A DNA stretch of 64,000 bases from the NCBI GenBank assembly GCA_002729495.1, contig PBYE01000064.1, forward strand, positions 1-64,000, given 5' to 3'. Of this stretch, positions 55,480-64,000 are shown one piece after another; positions within the stretch are counted from its first letter, which is position 1, and every line of letters begins with the position of its first letter. The stretch is from Chromatiales bacterium. Lineage in GTDB: Bacteria > Pseudomonadota > Gammaproteobacteria > Steroidobacterales > GCA-2729495. The position numbers and the translations under genes were made by a program. The notes under the pieces were generated by a model that made no database searches, was not told where the DNA came from, and saw nothing but the letters and a program-made list of their open reading frames with translations.

Positions 55480-56589
55480 ATGGGCGACATATTAAACCGC
55501 TATATATTAAAGGAAACGGCCCAAACGTGGTTCGCCGTGACGGGCGTGCTGCTAATAATTTTGTTGACCGACCAGTTTGCCAGTGTGCTTGATGACGTGG
55601 CGGGGGCCGAGATACCCAAGGATGCAATTTTTGCGGTTATGGGCCTGTCATCCATCCAGTACCTGACCATACTGCTTCCTATCGGTATTTTCCTGGCCAT
55701 CATGCTCGCGCTTGCGCGTATGTATCGTGACAGCGAGATGGCTGCACTTCAGGCCTGCGGCGTAGGTAATGTAGATATTTACCGGTCGATCATATTTCTT
55801 GCGCTGGGCCTGGCCTTCGCGGTTAGCTGGCTTTCGATTGAGGCCGGGCCATCTGCCGTGCGCGCGGTTCAGAAAATTACTGATGATGCGGAAAAGAATT
55901 CTGATCTTGCCGTACTCAAACCGGGAAGTTTTAATTCTTTTGGCCGTGAGCAAACGGTTTTGTATGCCGAAAGCATCAGCAAGAAAGGTGTGCTGGAAAA
56001 TGTGTTCGTTCAGCGTCGCCAGGATGACAAGGTGATTGTTATAGTCGCTGACAAAGCCAGCCAGCGTAGTGACGAGGAAACCGGGAAAAAAGAAATCCTG
56101 TTCAGGAATGGCCAGCGCTACGAAGGTGTTCCGGGCCAGCAGGAGTTCATGATCATGCGCTTCAGGGAACATGGCATACCGTTCGAGGCCAGGGAGTCTG
56201 CAGGCGGAGACCTGCAGGAAGAGGCCATGACTTTGCTGGAGTTACTGGAAACGCCGGCCCTGGGGGCCATTGCCGAGTTGCAGTGGCGATTGTCGGTTCC
56301 GATTATGTTGCTGGTGCTGAGTTTGATTGCGGTGCCGCTAAGCAAGGCACCGCCACGCCAGGGGCGTTACAACAATCTTGCGCTCGGTATTCTTGTATAT
56401 CTGGTCTATACAAACATGCTCGGGGCATCAAAAGCATGGGTCGAGGACGGGATCATTTCTCCGGCGATCGGTCTTTGGTGGGTACACGTTCTGTTTATCC
56501 TGTTTGCCGCCATAATGCTGATGCGGCAAAACGGAATTTTCCGACGCATTATGGCGGCAAGTTTGAGACGGGCAAATGCGAATTCTTAA
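55480..56589 (+). CDS. lptF: LPS export permease LptF
   Basis: A 369-residue inner-membrane subunit of the LptB2FGC transporter. It begins ILNRYILKETAQTWF, the usual LptF start, with membrane segments near 15-35, 55-75, 100-120 and three after residue 270, and a periplasmic beta-jellyroll domain between. ATG 55480 is used; GTG 55474 would add two residues. It overlaps lptG by 14 bases. It moves LPS out of the inner membrane, relevant to the envelope genes at 12000-17000. Confidence 0.94.
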   Translation: MGDILNRYILKETAQTWFAVTGVLLIILLTDQFASVLDDVAGAEIPKDAIFAVMGLSSIQYLTILLPIGIFLAIMLALARMYRDSEMAALQACGVGNVDIYRSIIFLALGLAFAVSWLSIEAGPSAVRAVQKITDDAEKNSDLAVLKPGSFNSFGREQTVLYAESISKKGVLENVFVQRRQDDKVIVIVADKASQRSDEETGKKEILFRNGQRYEGVPGQQEFMIMRFREHGIPFEARESAGGDLQEEAMTLLELLETPALGAIAELQWRLSVPIMLLVLSLIAVPLSKAPPRQGRYNNLALGILVYLVYTNMLGASKAWVEDGIISPAIGLWWVHVLFILFAAIMLMRQNGIFRRIMAASLRRANANS

Positions 56590-57634
56590 CCGCTATATTT
56601 TTCGTGAAATTGCCGGCTTTACCGGCCTGGTTGTGTTCGTACTTTTGTCGCTGGGCGGCTTCATCGATTTTATTTCGCAACTAAATGATATAGGCGAAGG
56701 TAATTACGACCTTGGCAAGGCAATCCAGTACGTCTTGCTGAAGTTACCCCGGCTCGCGGTCGGTCTGTTACCTGTTTCCGTGTTAATCGGATCGCTGCTC
56801 GGGCTTGGCGCCATGGCGTCACATGGTGAGTTAATCGTCATGCGTGCCGCCGGAGTGTCGGTGGATCGGATGGCACGTTCGGTTGCAGTTATTGGTTTTT
56901 GCCTTGCCTTGGTGGGTGGGGTGGTAGGGGAATTTATGGCTCCGCAAATGGACCTCTATGCGCGCCAGATGCGCGCTGTTGCCAAGAGCGGTGACGCGGA
57001 CATGGCGGGATCCAGCGCCTGGCTAAGAGACGGCGACACGATCTTTAATCTGCGCCCGTCTATAGATGGCATCGACTTTGGTGGCGTTTATGTATTCCGC
57101 ATGGGAGAAAAAGCAACGCTGAATGGAGTGGGCCGCGGTGATTCCGTACAGGCAGAAGATGACGCATGGTCTGTAACTAACTACCGGGAGTCCATACTGA
57201 GCCCGGCCGGCATTACGATTGGCACGGAGATAGACAAGCGTCAGATTATGGATCTCAGTGATTTGCTGGCGATAACCGCAGTTCGCGAAAGCAGCCTGAC
57301 CGCAACCGCGTTATGGACTTACGTGCAGTACCTCAAGTCGAACGGACTCGATACGGATCGCTACGAGATTGCTTTCTGGGGCCGCATCTCGGCGCTCGTG
57401 GGAGTAGCAATAATGTGCGTACTGGCGTTGCCGTTTGTCTTTGCATCGCTGCGCAGCACCGGCGCCGGCACCCGAATGCTTATCGGAATGCTGATCGGGG
57501 TGGGCTATTTCATGTTTAGCAGAACACTCACTGACAGCAGCGCAGTATTCGATCTAAGCCCGCTGTTAGTGGCTTGGCTGCCGACGATACTGCTCGCAAT
57601 GGTCGCCCTATTCGCGCTGAGTCGACTCCGCTAG
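56576..57634 (+). CDS. lptG: LPS export permease LptG
   Basis: A 352-residue partner of LptF. It begins MRILNRYIFREIAGFTGLVV, the usual LptG start, and has six membrane segments with a periplasmic domain between about residues 130 and 260. The block ALWTYVQYLKSNGLDTDRYE matches LptG near the fourth membrane segment. ATG lies inside the end of lptF, so the pair is co-translated. Confidence 0.94.
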   Translation: MRILNRYIFREIAGFTGLVVFVLLSLGGFIDFISQLNDIGEGNYDLGKAIQYVLLKLPRLAVGLLPVSVLIGSLLGLGAMASHGELIVMRAAGVSVDRMARSVAVIGFCLALVGGVVGEFMAPQMDLYARQMRAVAKSGDADMAGSSAWLRDGDTIFNLRPSIDGIDFGGVYVFRMGEKATLNGVGRGDSVQAEDDAWSVTNYRESILSPAGITIGTEIDKRQIMDLSDLLAITAVRESSLTATALWTYVQYLKSNGLDTDRYEIAFWGRISALVGVAIMCVLALPFVFASLRSTGAGTRMLIGMLIGVGYFMFSRTLTDSSAVFDLSPLLVAWLPTILLAMVALFALSRLR

Positions 57635-58043
57635 GTTTTTATCATTGCGGCAACACCTTAATCCGGGCATTTGACCATCGGACGTGCCGGCACAGGTCGT
57701 CGCGGTCGACAAGTTACTGCCAGAAGCCGAGTCCGGCCAGCAGTGCGAGCACCAGCAACCAGTCGTAGATTATCGCCAACAGGTACCGGGGTAGGCTGAC
57801 ATCCGGCAGCTTTGCCAGTTCGGCGTTATGTAATTTTGTCCCGTACATGTTTCAACGGTTTGCGGGTTTCGGTCGTGACTTCTACCTGTGTCGGGTAATC
57901 TTGCTGGTGCTTCAGGTGCACGTCCATGGTGCCCCGAAGCCCGGTGATCTGCAGGACCGCACTATAAATAACAACGAATGCTGCTTCATCCTGGACACCG
58001 GAATATCGGCACTGCCAAGCCGACAATAATAAGGAGAACAAAG
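57635..58043. other. 409-base region between lptG and the small gene at 58044
   Basis: Besides the RDD-like fragment at 57714-57848 I find no supported gene. Frames in the 57847-58041 part on both strands lack ribosome binding sites and familiar sequence. The last 15 bases hold the ribosome binding site of the next gene. Confidence 0.5.
57714..57848 (-). pseudogene. Short RDD-family-like fragment
   Basis: A 44-residue frame ending LPRYLLAIIYDWLLVLALLAGL then GFWQ. The pattern R-x-LLA-x-x-YD-x-LL is that of the first membrane helix of RDD-family proteins, which often sit next to lptG in Gammaproteobacteria on the opposite strand. Full RDD proteins are about 150 residues with two more helices, and nothing matching those follows. 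It is best read as a remnant, or as a one-helix small membrane protein. Confidence 0.45.
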
Positions 58044-58277
58044 ATGCATCCTGATGCAGACCACGTTGATCCGGAGAACGGAACGGAGTCTGAGCCCACC
58101 ACCGATCAGACCTGGGATCCTTACTTGGTTTCCACCGTCGATGCCACCCGGCAATCCGCAGAAGAGTTAGATCCGGACGAGCAACTTTCCGAATCTATTC
58201 GTGTTGTAGTCGATGAAATAAACACGACTGCAACCTGCCGCCGTGCAATGCTGCTGAAATCCCGCGGTCGCCTCTGA
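58044..58277 (+). CDS. Small acidic hypothetical protein
   Basis: A 77-residue protein with no recognised family. It is preceded by a strong AAGGAGAACAAAG ribosome binding site (AAGGAG at 58031-58036, seven bases before the ATG), the best in this region. The first 50 residues are rich in Asp, Glu and Thr, and the C-terminus turns basic (RRAMLLKSRGRL). It has no signal peptide or membrane segment. Its neighbours give no hint of function. Confidence 0.55.
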   Translation: MHPDADHVDPENGTESEPTTDQTWDPYLVSTVDATRQSAEELDPDEQLSESIRVVVDEINTTATCRRAMLLKSRGRL

Positions 58278-58872
58278 CCCGCGCTTTCGCCCGCATCCAC
58301 CGCGACACAATCACCATTTTGGCCGTCGTGGCGTAGCTCTGCGACCTCTGCGATACCCGCCCCGCCAGGTGTTTCAGGCGTGGGGGAAGTAAAAGAACTG
58401 GTTCGCGACCGGCCTATAGACCTGCTCTGACCCTCTCCCGCGTACGAAGGGCAAAGGGATTGCGCAAATTCAATTGCCTGTCTCGAATTCGGTGCCGCTC
58501 ATCCCCGGCAGCCGACCGTTAGTCGATTCGGTATTTGCAGGAATGGTTTTGTGAGCGGCGTCACAAAGGCGGTTTTATGTCAGCCGGGTGCGGGGGCTTC
58601 GCTGCTACGCAAAAACTCCCCTTTAATATTAAAAAAAATAGTAAAAATAGTTACTTACAGGTGTAAGTCGCAGTCGGGCCTGTACTGTATGTTGCAATGA
58701 GGCAAACTATCCAAACGTATCAACCGCGCGGGTCAGGCGCGGCTTTCGTGATTCTGTTCAATGTATTGCCGGGTGCGGCTCCGTAGTATCAGCCGCGTGT
58801 ACACGACAGCGGCCTTAAAGCCCTGTCACCGGAACCGGCCCCCTGGGCCCCGCGTTTAAACGGATTTAGACA
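58278..58872 (+). other. 595-base gene-free region upstream of the minor pilin operon
   Basis: No coding region with family similarity or a good ribosome binding site is seen. There is an AT-rich patch at about 58619-58655 (TTTAATATTAAAAAAAATAG) that contrasts with the GC-rich surroundings and may be part of a promoter. It must contain the promoter of fimT-pilV-pilW-pilX-pilY1, but I found no convincing sigma-54 or sigma-70 site. Confidence 0.4.
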
Positions 58873-59505
58873 ATGCTGACAACCCACCGACAAGCAGGCT
58901 TTAACGTCATCGAACTGATGGTCGTTCTGTTCGTCGCCTCTATTTTAATGAGTGTAGGGCTGCCTTCCTTTGGCACCTTCCTCGCGAACAACCGTATGGC
59001 GACATCGGCTAACGATGTCGGCGTCGCGTTACACGGGGCGCGCACCGAGGCCATCAAGCAGCGCGCCGACGTTACGGTTTGTGCCAGTACCAACTGGAAT
59101 ACGGCGAATCCGAGTTGCAGCAATACCGCGGCGATGTCGCTGGGCTGGATCATTTTTCGGGACGGTCCCTTAAACAACCCGAACCTGACCGTCGATGGCG
59201 GCGATGAAATTCTTTATGCGCACGGGCCTATGAACGGCGACGTGACGCTTACGGTCGCGGATACCGCAAATGTGATCGGGGGCCGTCAGTTTCTGAATTT
59301 TGCAAGTACCGGTTTTCCGCGTGCGGTAGTCGGCGGAAACAACACCATTTTCAATTTCCAGCTCTGTGATCACCGCGGAGATCATGACACCGGCGGCGGC
59401 ATAGCAGCGGGTCGCTGGATACAGCTGACACCGACGGGCCGTCCGCAGATTCACCGTGCGCAGGACGAAGTACAGGCAGGTGCCAACCCCGCAGGAGGCT
59501 GCTAG
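58873..59505 (+). CDS. fimT: Type IV minor pilin FimT/GspH family
   Basis: A 210-residue prepilin-like protein. The class III signal is QAGFNVIELMVVLFVASILM, with cleavage expected after Gly and Glu five residues later. The C-terminal GspH/FimT domain follows (about residues 45-205). FimT-type minor pilins prime pilus assembly and in some species bind DNA for uptake. First gene of the minor pilin operon. No strong ribosome binding site precedes the ATG. Confidence 0.88.
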   Translation: MLTTHRQAGFNVIELMVVLFVASILMSVGLPSFGTFLANNRMATSANDVGVALHGARTEAIKQRADVTVCASTNWNTANPSCSNTAAMSLGWIIFRDGPLNNPNLTVDGGDEILYAHGPMNGDVTLTVADTANVIGGRQFLNFASTGFPRAVVGGNNTIFNFQLCDHRGDHDTGGGIAAGRWIQLTPTGRPQIHRAQDEVQAGANPAGGC

Positions 59506-59550
59506 CTACGCCCGTTAGCTAAGCGAGTCGCAAACGTATTGGAGCAATTG

Positions 59551-60009
59551 ATGGCAATCGTGCAAACAAACAAGACGCAACGCGGCTTTACCTTGCTGGA
59601 AGCGCTGATCGCCCTGGTTATTTTGTCAGTGGGCATGCTGGGTATTGCGGCCTTGTACGTGGAAGGCCTGAGAGCAGGCCGCACCGCTGTGTACCGGACA
59701 ACGGCAGTGTCGCTGGCTGCGGACATGATGGACCGTGTGCGCGTGAATCCGGCGGCACAGGGTGACTACGCCATGGGTGGCGTGATGGCCGATTGCACGA
59801 ATGGCGGATTCGATTGCAACCGGACCCAGATTGCACGCGAAGATGTAGCGATATGGGAAGCGGAAGTCGCTGCGCGCCTGCCGGCCGGTGCCGACGCAGA
59901 TATTGTCTTTACCGCGGGCGCTCCGGAAGACACCTACACGATCACCCTGTCGTGGCCGGAACCCGGTTTCGACGACGACCTGTCCTATACGCTTGTGGCG
60001 AGAATGTGA
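59551..60009 (+). CDS. pilV: Type IV pilus minor pilin PilV
   Basis: A 152-residue prepilin with the signal QRGFTLLEALIALVILSVGM and the PilV continuation LGIAALYVEGLRAGRTAVYR. GGAG six bases before the ATG at 59551 fixes the start. PilV joins PilW, PilX, FimU/FimT and PilY1 in the tip-priming complex. It ends eight bases before pilW. Confidence 0.9.
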   Translation: MAIVQTNKTQRGFTLLEALIALVILSVGMLGIAALYVEGLRAGRTAVYRTTAVSLAADMMDRVRVNPAAQGDYAMGGVMADCTNGGFDCNRTQIAREDVAIWEAEVAARLPAGADADIVFTAGAPEDTYTITLSWPEPGFDDDLSYTLVARM

Positions 60010-60017
60010 GGATAGCG

Positions 60018-60986
60018 ATGCACATGCACTTAAACAGTCAGCGCGGAATGACCCTTATCGAGTTGATGATATCGATGACGATCAGCCTGTTTCTCGTGCT
60101 GGGCGCGGTAACCGTATACAACCAGGGGCGAGCGAATTACCAGGCCACTGAAGGCATAGCGCGAGTGCAGGAAAATATGCGTTTCGCGCTTACCGTGATG
60201 GAGCCTGATATCAGGCTGGCCGGTTTCTGGGGCCAGAACAACAATACCTACAATGTCGATACCACCGGGGTCGGCGTTATTTGTGATGGCAACGTCGTGT
60301 CCAACTGGGCACTGGATGTAACTATGCCGCTGGATGCATTGAACAATGTTGATGCCGGTAACGCCGAAGACTTTACAGACGATTGTTCCACCTTTGGTGA
60401 TGGCATTATCGGCAATACCGATGTGCTGATGGTGCGCCACGCCAGCGGCCAGGAACGACCGCTGAATGCAGGGACGCTGCAGGTTCAGAGCAACCGGATG
60501 CGCAGCGTAATGTTTAACGACGGCAACGTGCCGGCTACGTTTGGTGGCGGCACCGGTACTTTCGATTACGTTTTTAATGTCTGGTACATCGGCCAGGATT
60601 CGTCAAACCTGGACGACGTACCATCGTTGCGCCGTCTCACGATGAACGGCGGTCAGGTTGTGGATGAAGAAGTGATTGCCGGCGTTGAGAACATGCAGAT
60701 CCAGTTTGGCGTCGACACCCTTGACGTTTCGGGTAACCCCGACGGGCAGATCGACCGCTATGTCGATCCCGAAGACGCGATCCTGCCGAATGCCACGGTC
60801 ATGGCGGTACGCATCTGGATGCTTCTCCGCACCGAGTACGCGGAGAGGGGATTCGTAGACGGTGCGAGCTATACACCTCTCGACGGAAACCTGGGCGACA
60901 TTACGCCGGACGATGGGTTCCGCCGCATGCAGATAACCAAAACTATTTTTGTGCGCAATTTTAACCGCGACGTTGGGCCCCTCTAG
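60018..60986 (+). CDS. pilW: Type IV pilus assembly protein PilW
   Basis: A 322-residue prepilin-like protein with the signal QRGMTLIELMISMTISLFLV and a large C-terminal globular domain. The ATG at 60018 is chosen because GAGGA lies ten bases upstream and the prepilin signal starts soon after; a longer frame reaching into pilV is rejected. PilW couples PilX and PilY1 to the other minor pilins. Confidence 0.9.
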   Translation: MHMHLNSQRGMTLIELMISMTISLFLVLGAVTVYNQGRANYQATEGIARVQENMRFALTVMEPDIRLAGFWGQNNNTYNVDTTGVGVICDGNVVSNWALDVTMPLDALNNVDAGNAEDFTDDCSTFGDGIIGNTDVLMVRHASGQERPLNAGTLQVQSNRMRSVMFNDGNVPATFGGGTGTFDYVFNVWYIGQDSSNLDDVPSLRRLTMNGGQVVDEEVIAGVENMQIQFGVDTLDVSGNPDGQIDRYVDPEDAILPNATVMAVRIWMLLRTEYAERGFVDGASYTPLDGNLGDITPDDGFRRMQITKTIFVRNFNRDVGPL

Positions 60987-61022
60987 GGCTCCAGGCGATA
61001 AACAGGATTGCAGGAAATGAAC

Positions 61023-61475
61023 ATGAACAGCTCAAGGCTCAAACATCAAAAAGGTGCTGCACTGGTGGTTTCACTGGTCATGTTGCTGGTGCTGACGCTG
61101 CTCGCCATTACGACCATGAGTACCGCGAGCCTCGAGGTGGCGATGGCAAGTAACCATCAATACCAGGAAAACGCTTTTCAGCTGGCGGAAACGGGTAACG
61201 ACGTGTTTCTTATCCGGGCGGCCAACAACATTAACTGCATTGATACGGAAAACCCTGGTCTCTGCGATTTCGACGATGATATTGATGCTATGAACGGCAA
61301 CGTCACGGTAGCGACAACAAACCAGTCACCCATTAACCCCCCGGCGTGCCCGGGCAGTAGTGCGGACAAGTACGTGGCCTACCAGTTTCAGACAGTTTCA
61401 ACAGGGACAACTTTTGCCCAGGACGCGCGCTCGGTGCATACACAGGGTTGGTACCGCTGCGGGCCAAGCCTCTAG
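61023..61475 (+). CDS. pilX: Type IV pilus assembly protein PilX
   Basis: A 150-residue protein whose N-terminal helix QKGAALVVSLVMLLVLTLLA lacks the Glu5 of major pilins, as is usual for PilX, and continues SLEVAMASNHQYQENAFQLAE, the PilX N-terminal family block. ATG 61023 has AGGA eight bases upstream; ATG 61017 and TTG 61008 are other possible starts. Shorter than Pseudomonas PilX (about 195). Confidence 0.85.
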   Translation: MNSSRLKHQKGAALVVSLVMLLVLTLLAITTMSTASLEVAMASNHQYQENAFQLAETGNDVFLIRAANNINCIDTENPGLCDFDDDIDAMNGNVTVATTNQSPINPPACPGSSADKYVAYQFQTVSTGTTFAQDARSVHTQGWYRCGPSL

Positions 61476-61495
61476 ATGTAGACGGAGAACTTCTA

Positions 61496-61855
61496 ATGAC
61501 TAAGTTCAAATGGATTTTTGTAATCACCGCACTGGCTGTTTCCGGCCTCGCATTTGGCGCGCTTGAGCGTATCGAGGACGGTATGGAGCTCACGCTGGAC
61601 CAGGTGCGACTGCCCGCACACACGGCGGATCAGTTGACTGTAAATGGCTGTGATGGCTGCGATCAGTTCGTTCTGAAGGTTGATGCAGCGACCCGGTACA
61701 TACATCGGGTCGGAGGCCATGATCAGGCGCTGACACACCCGGCATTTCAGCGGGCAGCCCGGGCGGCAAAGCGTACGCTCGATGAGACACCCATTATCGT
61801 TTTTTATAAACCTGCAACCAGGACTGTAACCCGGGTCATTTTGATCACGGGCTAG
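61496..61855 (+). CDS. Small exported protein between pilX and pilY1
   Basis: A 119-residue protein with a signal peptide (MTKFKWIFVITALAVSGLAF, cleavage near GALE). A CDGC pair near residue 53-56 could form a disulfide or bind metal. GGAG before the ATG at 61496 supports the start. It may occupy the place of pilY2 in Pseudomonas, but I see no sequence match and leave it unnamed. Position suggests a role in pilus tip assembly or PilY1 handling. Confidence 0.75.
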   Translation: MTKFKWIFVITALAVSGLAFGALERIEDGMELTLDQVRLPAHTADQLTVNGCDGCDQFVLKVDAATRYIHRVGGHDQALTHPAFQRAARAAKRTLDETPIIVFYKPATRTVTRVILITG

Positions 61856-61878
61856 GCAGCTGAGCAGAGGAAGGCATC

Positions 61879-64000
61879 ATGAATAAAGCAAGGATGCATA
61901 TAGTTTCGATGGCGGCTGCGTTCGGATTGGTCGCCGTGACAGGTGGCACGGCAATGGCCGATGACATTGAACTGTTTATCGCCGGCGAAGACACCTCAAT
62001 TGATAACGGCGCGCAGCCCAATGTGCTGTTCGTTATTGACACCTCTGGCAGTATGACGAGCGAGGTCGTGACCCAGGTTGCGTGGGACCCGAATACTACG
62101 TTCGATGATTGTTATCGCAGCGATGCGATCTACTGGGGTTTCTCCAGCACGGCCCCGAGCTGCAACAGTAACCACTGGTTTTATAAGACAAAAAATATGT
62201 GCCAGGCATCCAGCGGAAGTCTGGACGGCATCGGCGAGTGGAGCGGGAGTGCGCTGGCTTACCGATCGAACCGAAACCGCTGGGTACGGTTGCGTGCGTC
62301 CAGAAAAAATCGCGATGTGGAATGTGAAGATGACGCGGGCGTTCATGGGTCGATATCAGGCAGTTACTGGGCTGCAAACGGCAACGCCGGACCCTGGGCA
62401 GGGAATGACAATTCGGAGCCTCAGTGGAACTACAACTACACCTTCTTCGACGGCAATTACCTGAACTGGTTAAACAGTGATGGTGAAGTTACCACCACGC
62501 ACATCGATATTGTCAAGGATGTGACTGTCAACCTGCTGGATAATCTGAATGGCGTGAACGTCGGTATGATGCGTTTCAACCAGTACGAGGGCGGTTCGGT
62601 CGACTTTGCAATGGAGAATATCGCTACGGCGAGAAGCAACCTTCAGGATGCTGTGCAGAATCTGTCAATTGACATATATACGCCGCTGTCTGAAACACTG
62701 TATGAAGCCTATCTGTACTACACAGGCGGCAATGTTGACTATGGCGATGGCTATGAGCATACCAGTGTAGCGAGTTCGCGCGTCGGCAATACAACGGCAT
62801 CCGGGCAGTACCAGACGCCGATTGAATTCGCCTGTCAGAAGAACTACATCATATTTTTGACCGACGGTGCGGCAACCCGAGATGCGGGTGCGGAGTCCAA
62901 AATCGAAGGCCTACCCAATTTCGGGCAATACACAGGCACTTCCGCCTGTCTGGATGGTGATTCCGCTGCCGATGGCAGGAGTGGTATCTGTCTCGACGAA
63001 ATGGCTGCCTATATGCAGAACAAGGATATATCACCTCTGTACGGCGAGCAGAACGTCACAACCTATACCATCGGGTTTACAGTTGATCTGGAACTTCTTG
63101 CTGACACCGCGGAAAAAGGTGGGGGCGAGTACCATCTTGCGGATGACACCACGAGTTTGACCAGCGCTCTGACGAAGATCACCGTATCGATTCTTGACGA
63201 TGCTGCGACCTTTACGGCTCCGTCGGTACCGGTTAATGCCTTTAACCGAACCCAGAACCTTAAAGACGTGTTCGTCTCCGTGTTTAACCCGTCCTCGACG
63301 GTACACTGGCCGGGTAACATGAAGAAATATCGTCTTGTAAGCGGTCAGCTGATCGATGCGAACGGCACGCTTGCGGTGGATCCCGTCACCGGCTTCTTCC
63401 GCGAGGGTTCACAGAGTTACTGGTCGGATGAGCCGGATGATGATCGAGCGGCTGACGGCGGAGCTGCGGGCGAATTGCCCTACTGGGGTGATCGGCTGCT
63501 CTTCACCAATATCGCCGGGGGCGACCTCAACAGCGCTGCAAACCGCGTATGGCCTGGTACCGTAGGTCTGGATGAAGACTTTATGGGCGTGCCCGTGGCG
63601 CAGGATTCCGGCTACTACGACTTGTGGGAAATCGAGAAACTGCTGCTCTGGATGAACGGTCTCGATGTGTTTGACGACGATGACGATGGCGACGATGTTG
63701 ACACCCGCAACATGATGGGCGATCCGTTGCATGTGAAGCCTGTGCCGGTAATTTACGGTGGTCCAGCCGATGCGCCTGACATGGTTGTTTACACCGCGAC
63801 CAATGACGGTTACCTGCATGCCATCGACCCGACGGACGGCAGCGAACTCTGGACCTTCGTTCCGGAGCGGATGCTGCCGCTCATGTATAACCAGTACCTG
63901 GACCAGCCCACCACGACCCGTACTTATGGTCTTGACGGCGAGATCAAACACGTCGTCCTGAACGACGACGGTAAGGGCGGCATCGCCGGAACGGAACGCG
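61879..64000 (+). CDS. pilY1: Type IV pilus tip adhesin PilY1, cut by the window edge
   Basis: The first 707 codons of a large exported protein; the stop is outside the window. A signal peptide (residues 1-27) precedes a von Willebrand A domain with the MIDAS motif DTSGS in VLFVIDTSGSMTS near residue 51-63. A second metal region, TDG in IIFLTDGAAT, is near 330. An Asp-rich calcium-binding type loop FDDDDDGDDVD lies near 598-608, just before the PilY1 beta-propeller domain, which starts HVKPVPVIYGG and VVYTATNDGYLHA. AGGAAGG lies upstream of the ATG. It is the adhesive and mechanosensitive tip component. Confidence 0.92.
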   Translation, partial: MNKARMHIVSMAAAFGLVAVTGGTAMADDIELFIAGEDTSIDNGAQPNVLFVIDTSGSMTSEVVTQVAWDPNTTFDDCYRSDAIYWGFSSTAPSCNSNHWFYKTKNMCQASSGSLDGIGEWSGSALAYRSNRNRWVRLRASRKNRDVECEDDAGVHGSISGSYWAANGNAGPWAGNDNSEPQWNYNYTFFDGNYLNWLNSDGEVTTTHIDIVKDVTVNLLDNLNGVNVGMMRFNQYEGGSVDFAMENIATARSNLQDAVQNLSIDIYTPLSETLYEAYLYYTGGNVDYGDGYEHTSVASSRVGNTTASGQYQTPIEFACQKNYIIFLTDGAATRDAGAESKIEGLPNFGQYTGTSACLDGDSAADGRSGICLDEMAAYMQNKDISPLYGEQNVTTYTIGFTVDLELLADTAEKGGGEYHLADDTTSLTSALTKITVSILDDAATFTAPSVPVNAFNRTQNLKDVFVSVFNPSSTVHWPGNMKKYRLVSGQLIDANGTLAVDPVTGFFREGSQSYWSDEPDDDRAADGGAAGELPYWGDRLLFTNIAGGDLNSAANRVWPGTVGLDEDFMGVPVAQDSGYYDLWEIEKLLLWMNGLDVFDDDDDGDDVDTRNMMGDPLHVKPVPVIYGGPADAPDMVVYTATNDGYLHAIDPTDGSELWTFVPERMLPLMYNQYLDQPTTTRTYGLDGEIKHVVLNDDGKGGIAGTER

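Noticed and set aside
55274-55627. N-terminal extension of pepA by 118 residues
   Set aside because: It runs over the lptF start and promoter region, and PepA homologues begin at the ATG at 55273.
57826-58041. 71-residue minus-strand and 60-residue plus-strand frames between the RDD-like fragment and the small gene
   Set aside because: No ribosome binding sites, no recognisable pattern, and they overlap each other.
1-64000. Defence islands, CRISPR arrays, toxin-antitoxin pairs, integrases and tRNA genes
   Set aside because: I looked for their typical motifs and repeats and found none that I can support.

Overview
The window comes from a moderately GC-rich gammaproteobacterium, probably free-living or environmental. 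This is inferred from the housekeeping genes: RNase T, monothiol glutaredoxin GrxD, Hda, HolC next to ValS, PepA divergent from LptF-LptG, DUF2066, and a FimT-PilV-PilW-PilX-PilY1 minor pilin operon. None of these fixes genus or family. No rRNA, tRNA, CRISPR array, transposase or prophage gene was recognised. Gene density is high and many neighbours overlap by 4 to 11 bases.

Positions 1-17000 are the accessory part. A short run of REP-like palindromes is followed by an SDR oxidoreductase on the minus strand. A long plus-strand series then holds a UbiD-type decarboxylase, a ketopantoate-reductase-like enzyme, a cupin, an exported RidA-like protein, a LeuC/LeuD-type hydro-lyase pair and an isocitrate-lyase-family C-C lyase. 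The hydro-lyase plus lyase pair has the logic of a (methyl)citrate- or dimethylmalate-type route. Directly after it comes a complete 2-aminoethylphosphonate (AEP) route: PEP mutase fused to a nucleotidyltransferase, phosphonopyruvate decarboxylase, AEP transaminase and a second, stand-alone nucleotidyltransferase. The series ends with envelope genes: a tiny exported membrane protein, a CDP-glycerol-glycerophosphotransferase-like protein, a YejM/PbgA-like membrane sulfatase-fold protein and a divergent YidC paralogue. My reading is that AEP is made, activated with a nucleotide and attached to a cell-surface polymer or lipid. The YidC paralogue and the membrane sulfatase-fold protein are the least expected parts.

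Positions 17000-30300 hold a GAF-PAS-PAS-GGDEF-EAL protein, nadC, grxD, rnt, an M17 aminopeptidase, the pyruvate dehydrogenase operon aceE-aceF-lpdA (single-lipoyl E2, lipoyl-bearing E3) and nth. Positions 30300-38400 hold metG, then an operon of a HEAT-repeat Ser/Thr kinase with two PilT-family ATPases, then the divergent mrp/apbC gene.

Positions 38400-57600 are mostly housekeeping: dcd, purN-purM, DUF2066, a CDP-alcohol phosphatidyltransferase, hda, a lipase-like protein, arsC, acylphosphatase, a lytic transglycosylase, proS, pssA, a family 4 uracil-DNA glycosylase, rimI, valS, holC, pepA, lptF and lptG. Between rimI and valS lies a broken moxR-to-tgpA remnant with a frameshift and a large internal deletion.

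Positions 57600-64000 hold an RDD-like fragment, one small unknown gene, a 595-base stretch without recognised genes, and the minor pilin operon fimT-pilV-pilW-pilX-(unknown)-pilY1. The pilY1 gene runs off the right edge.
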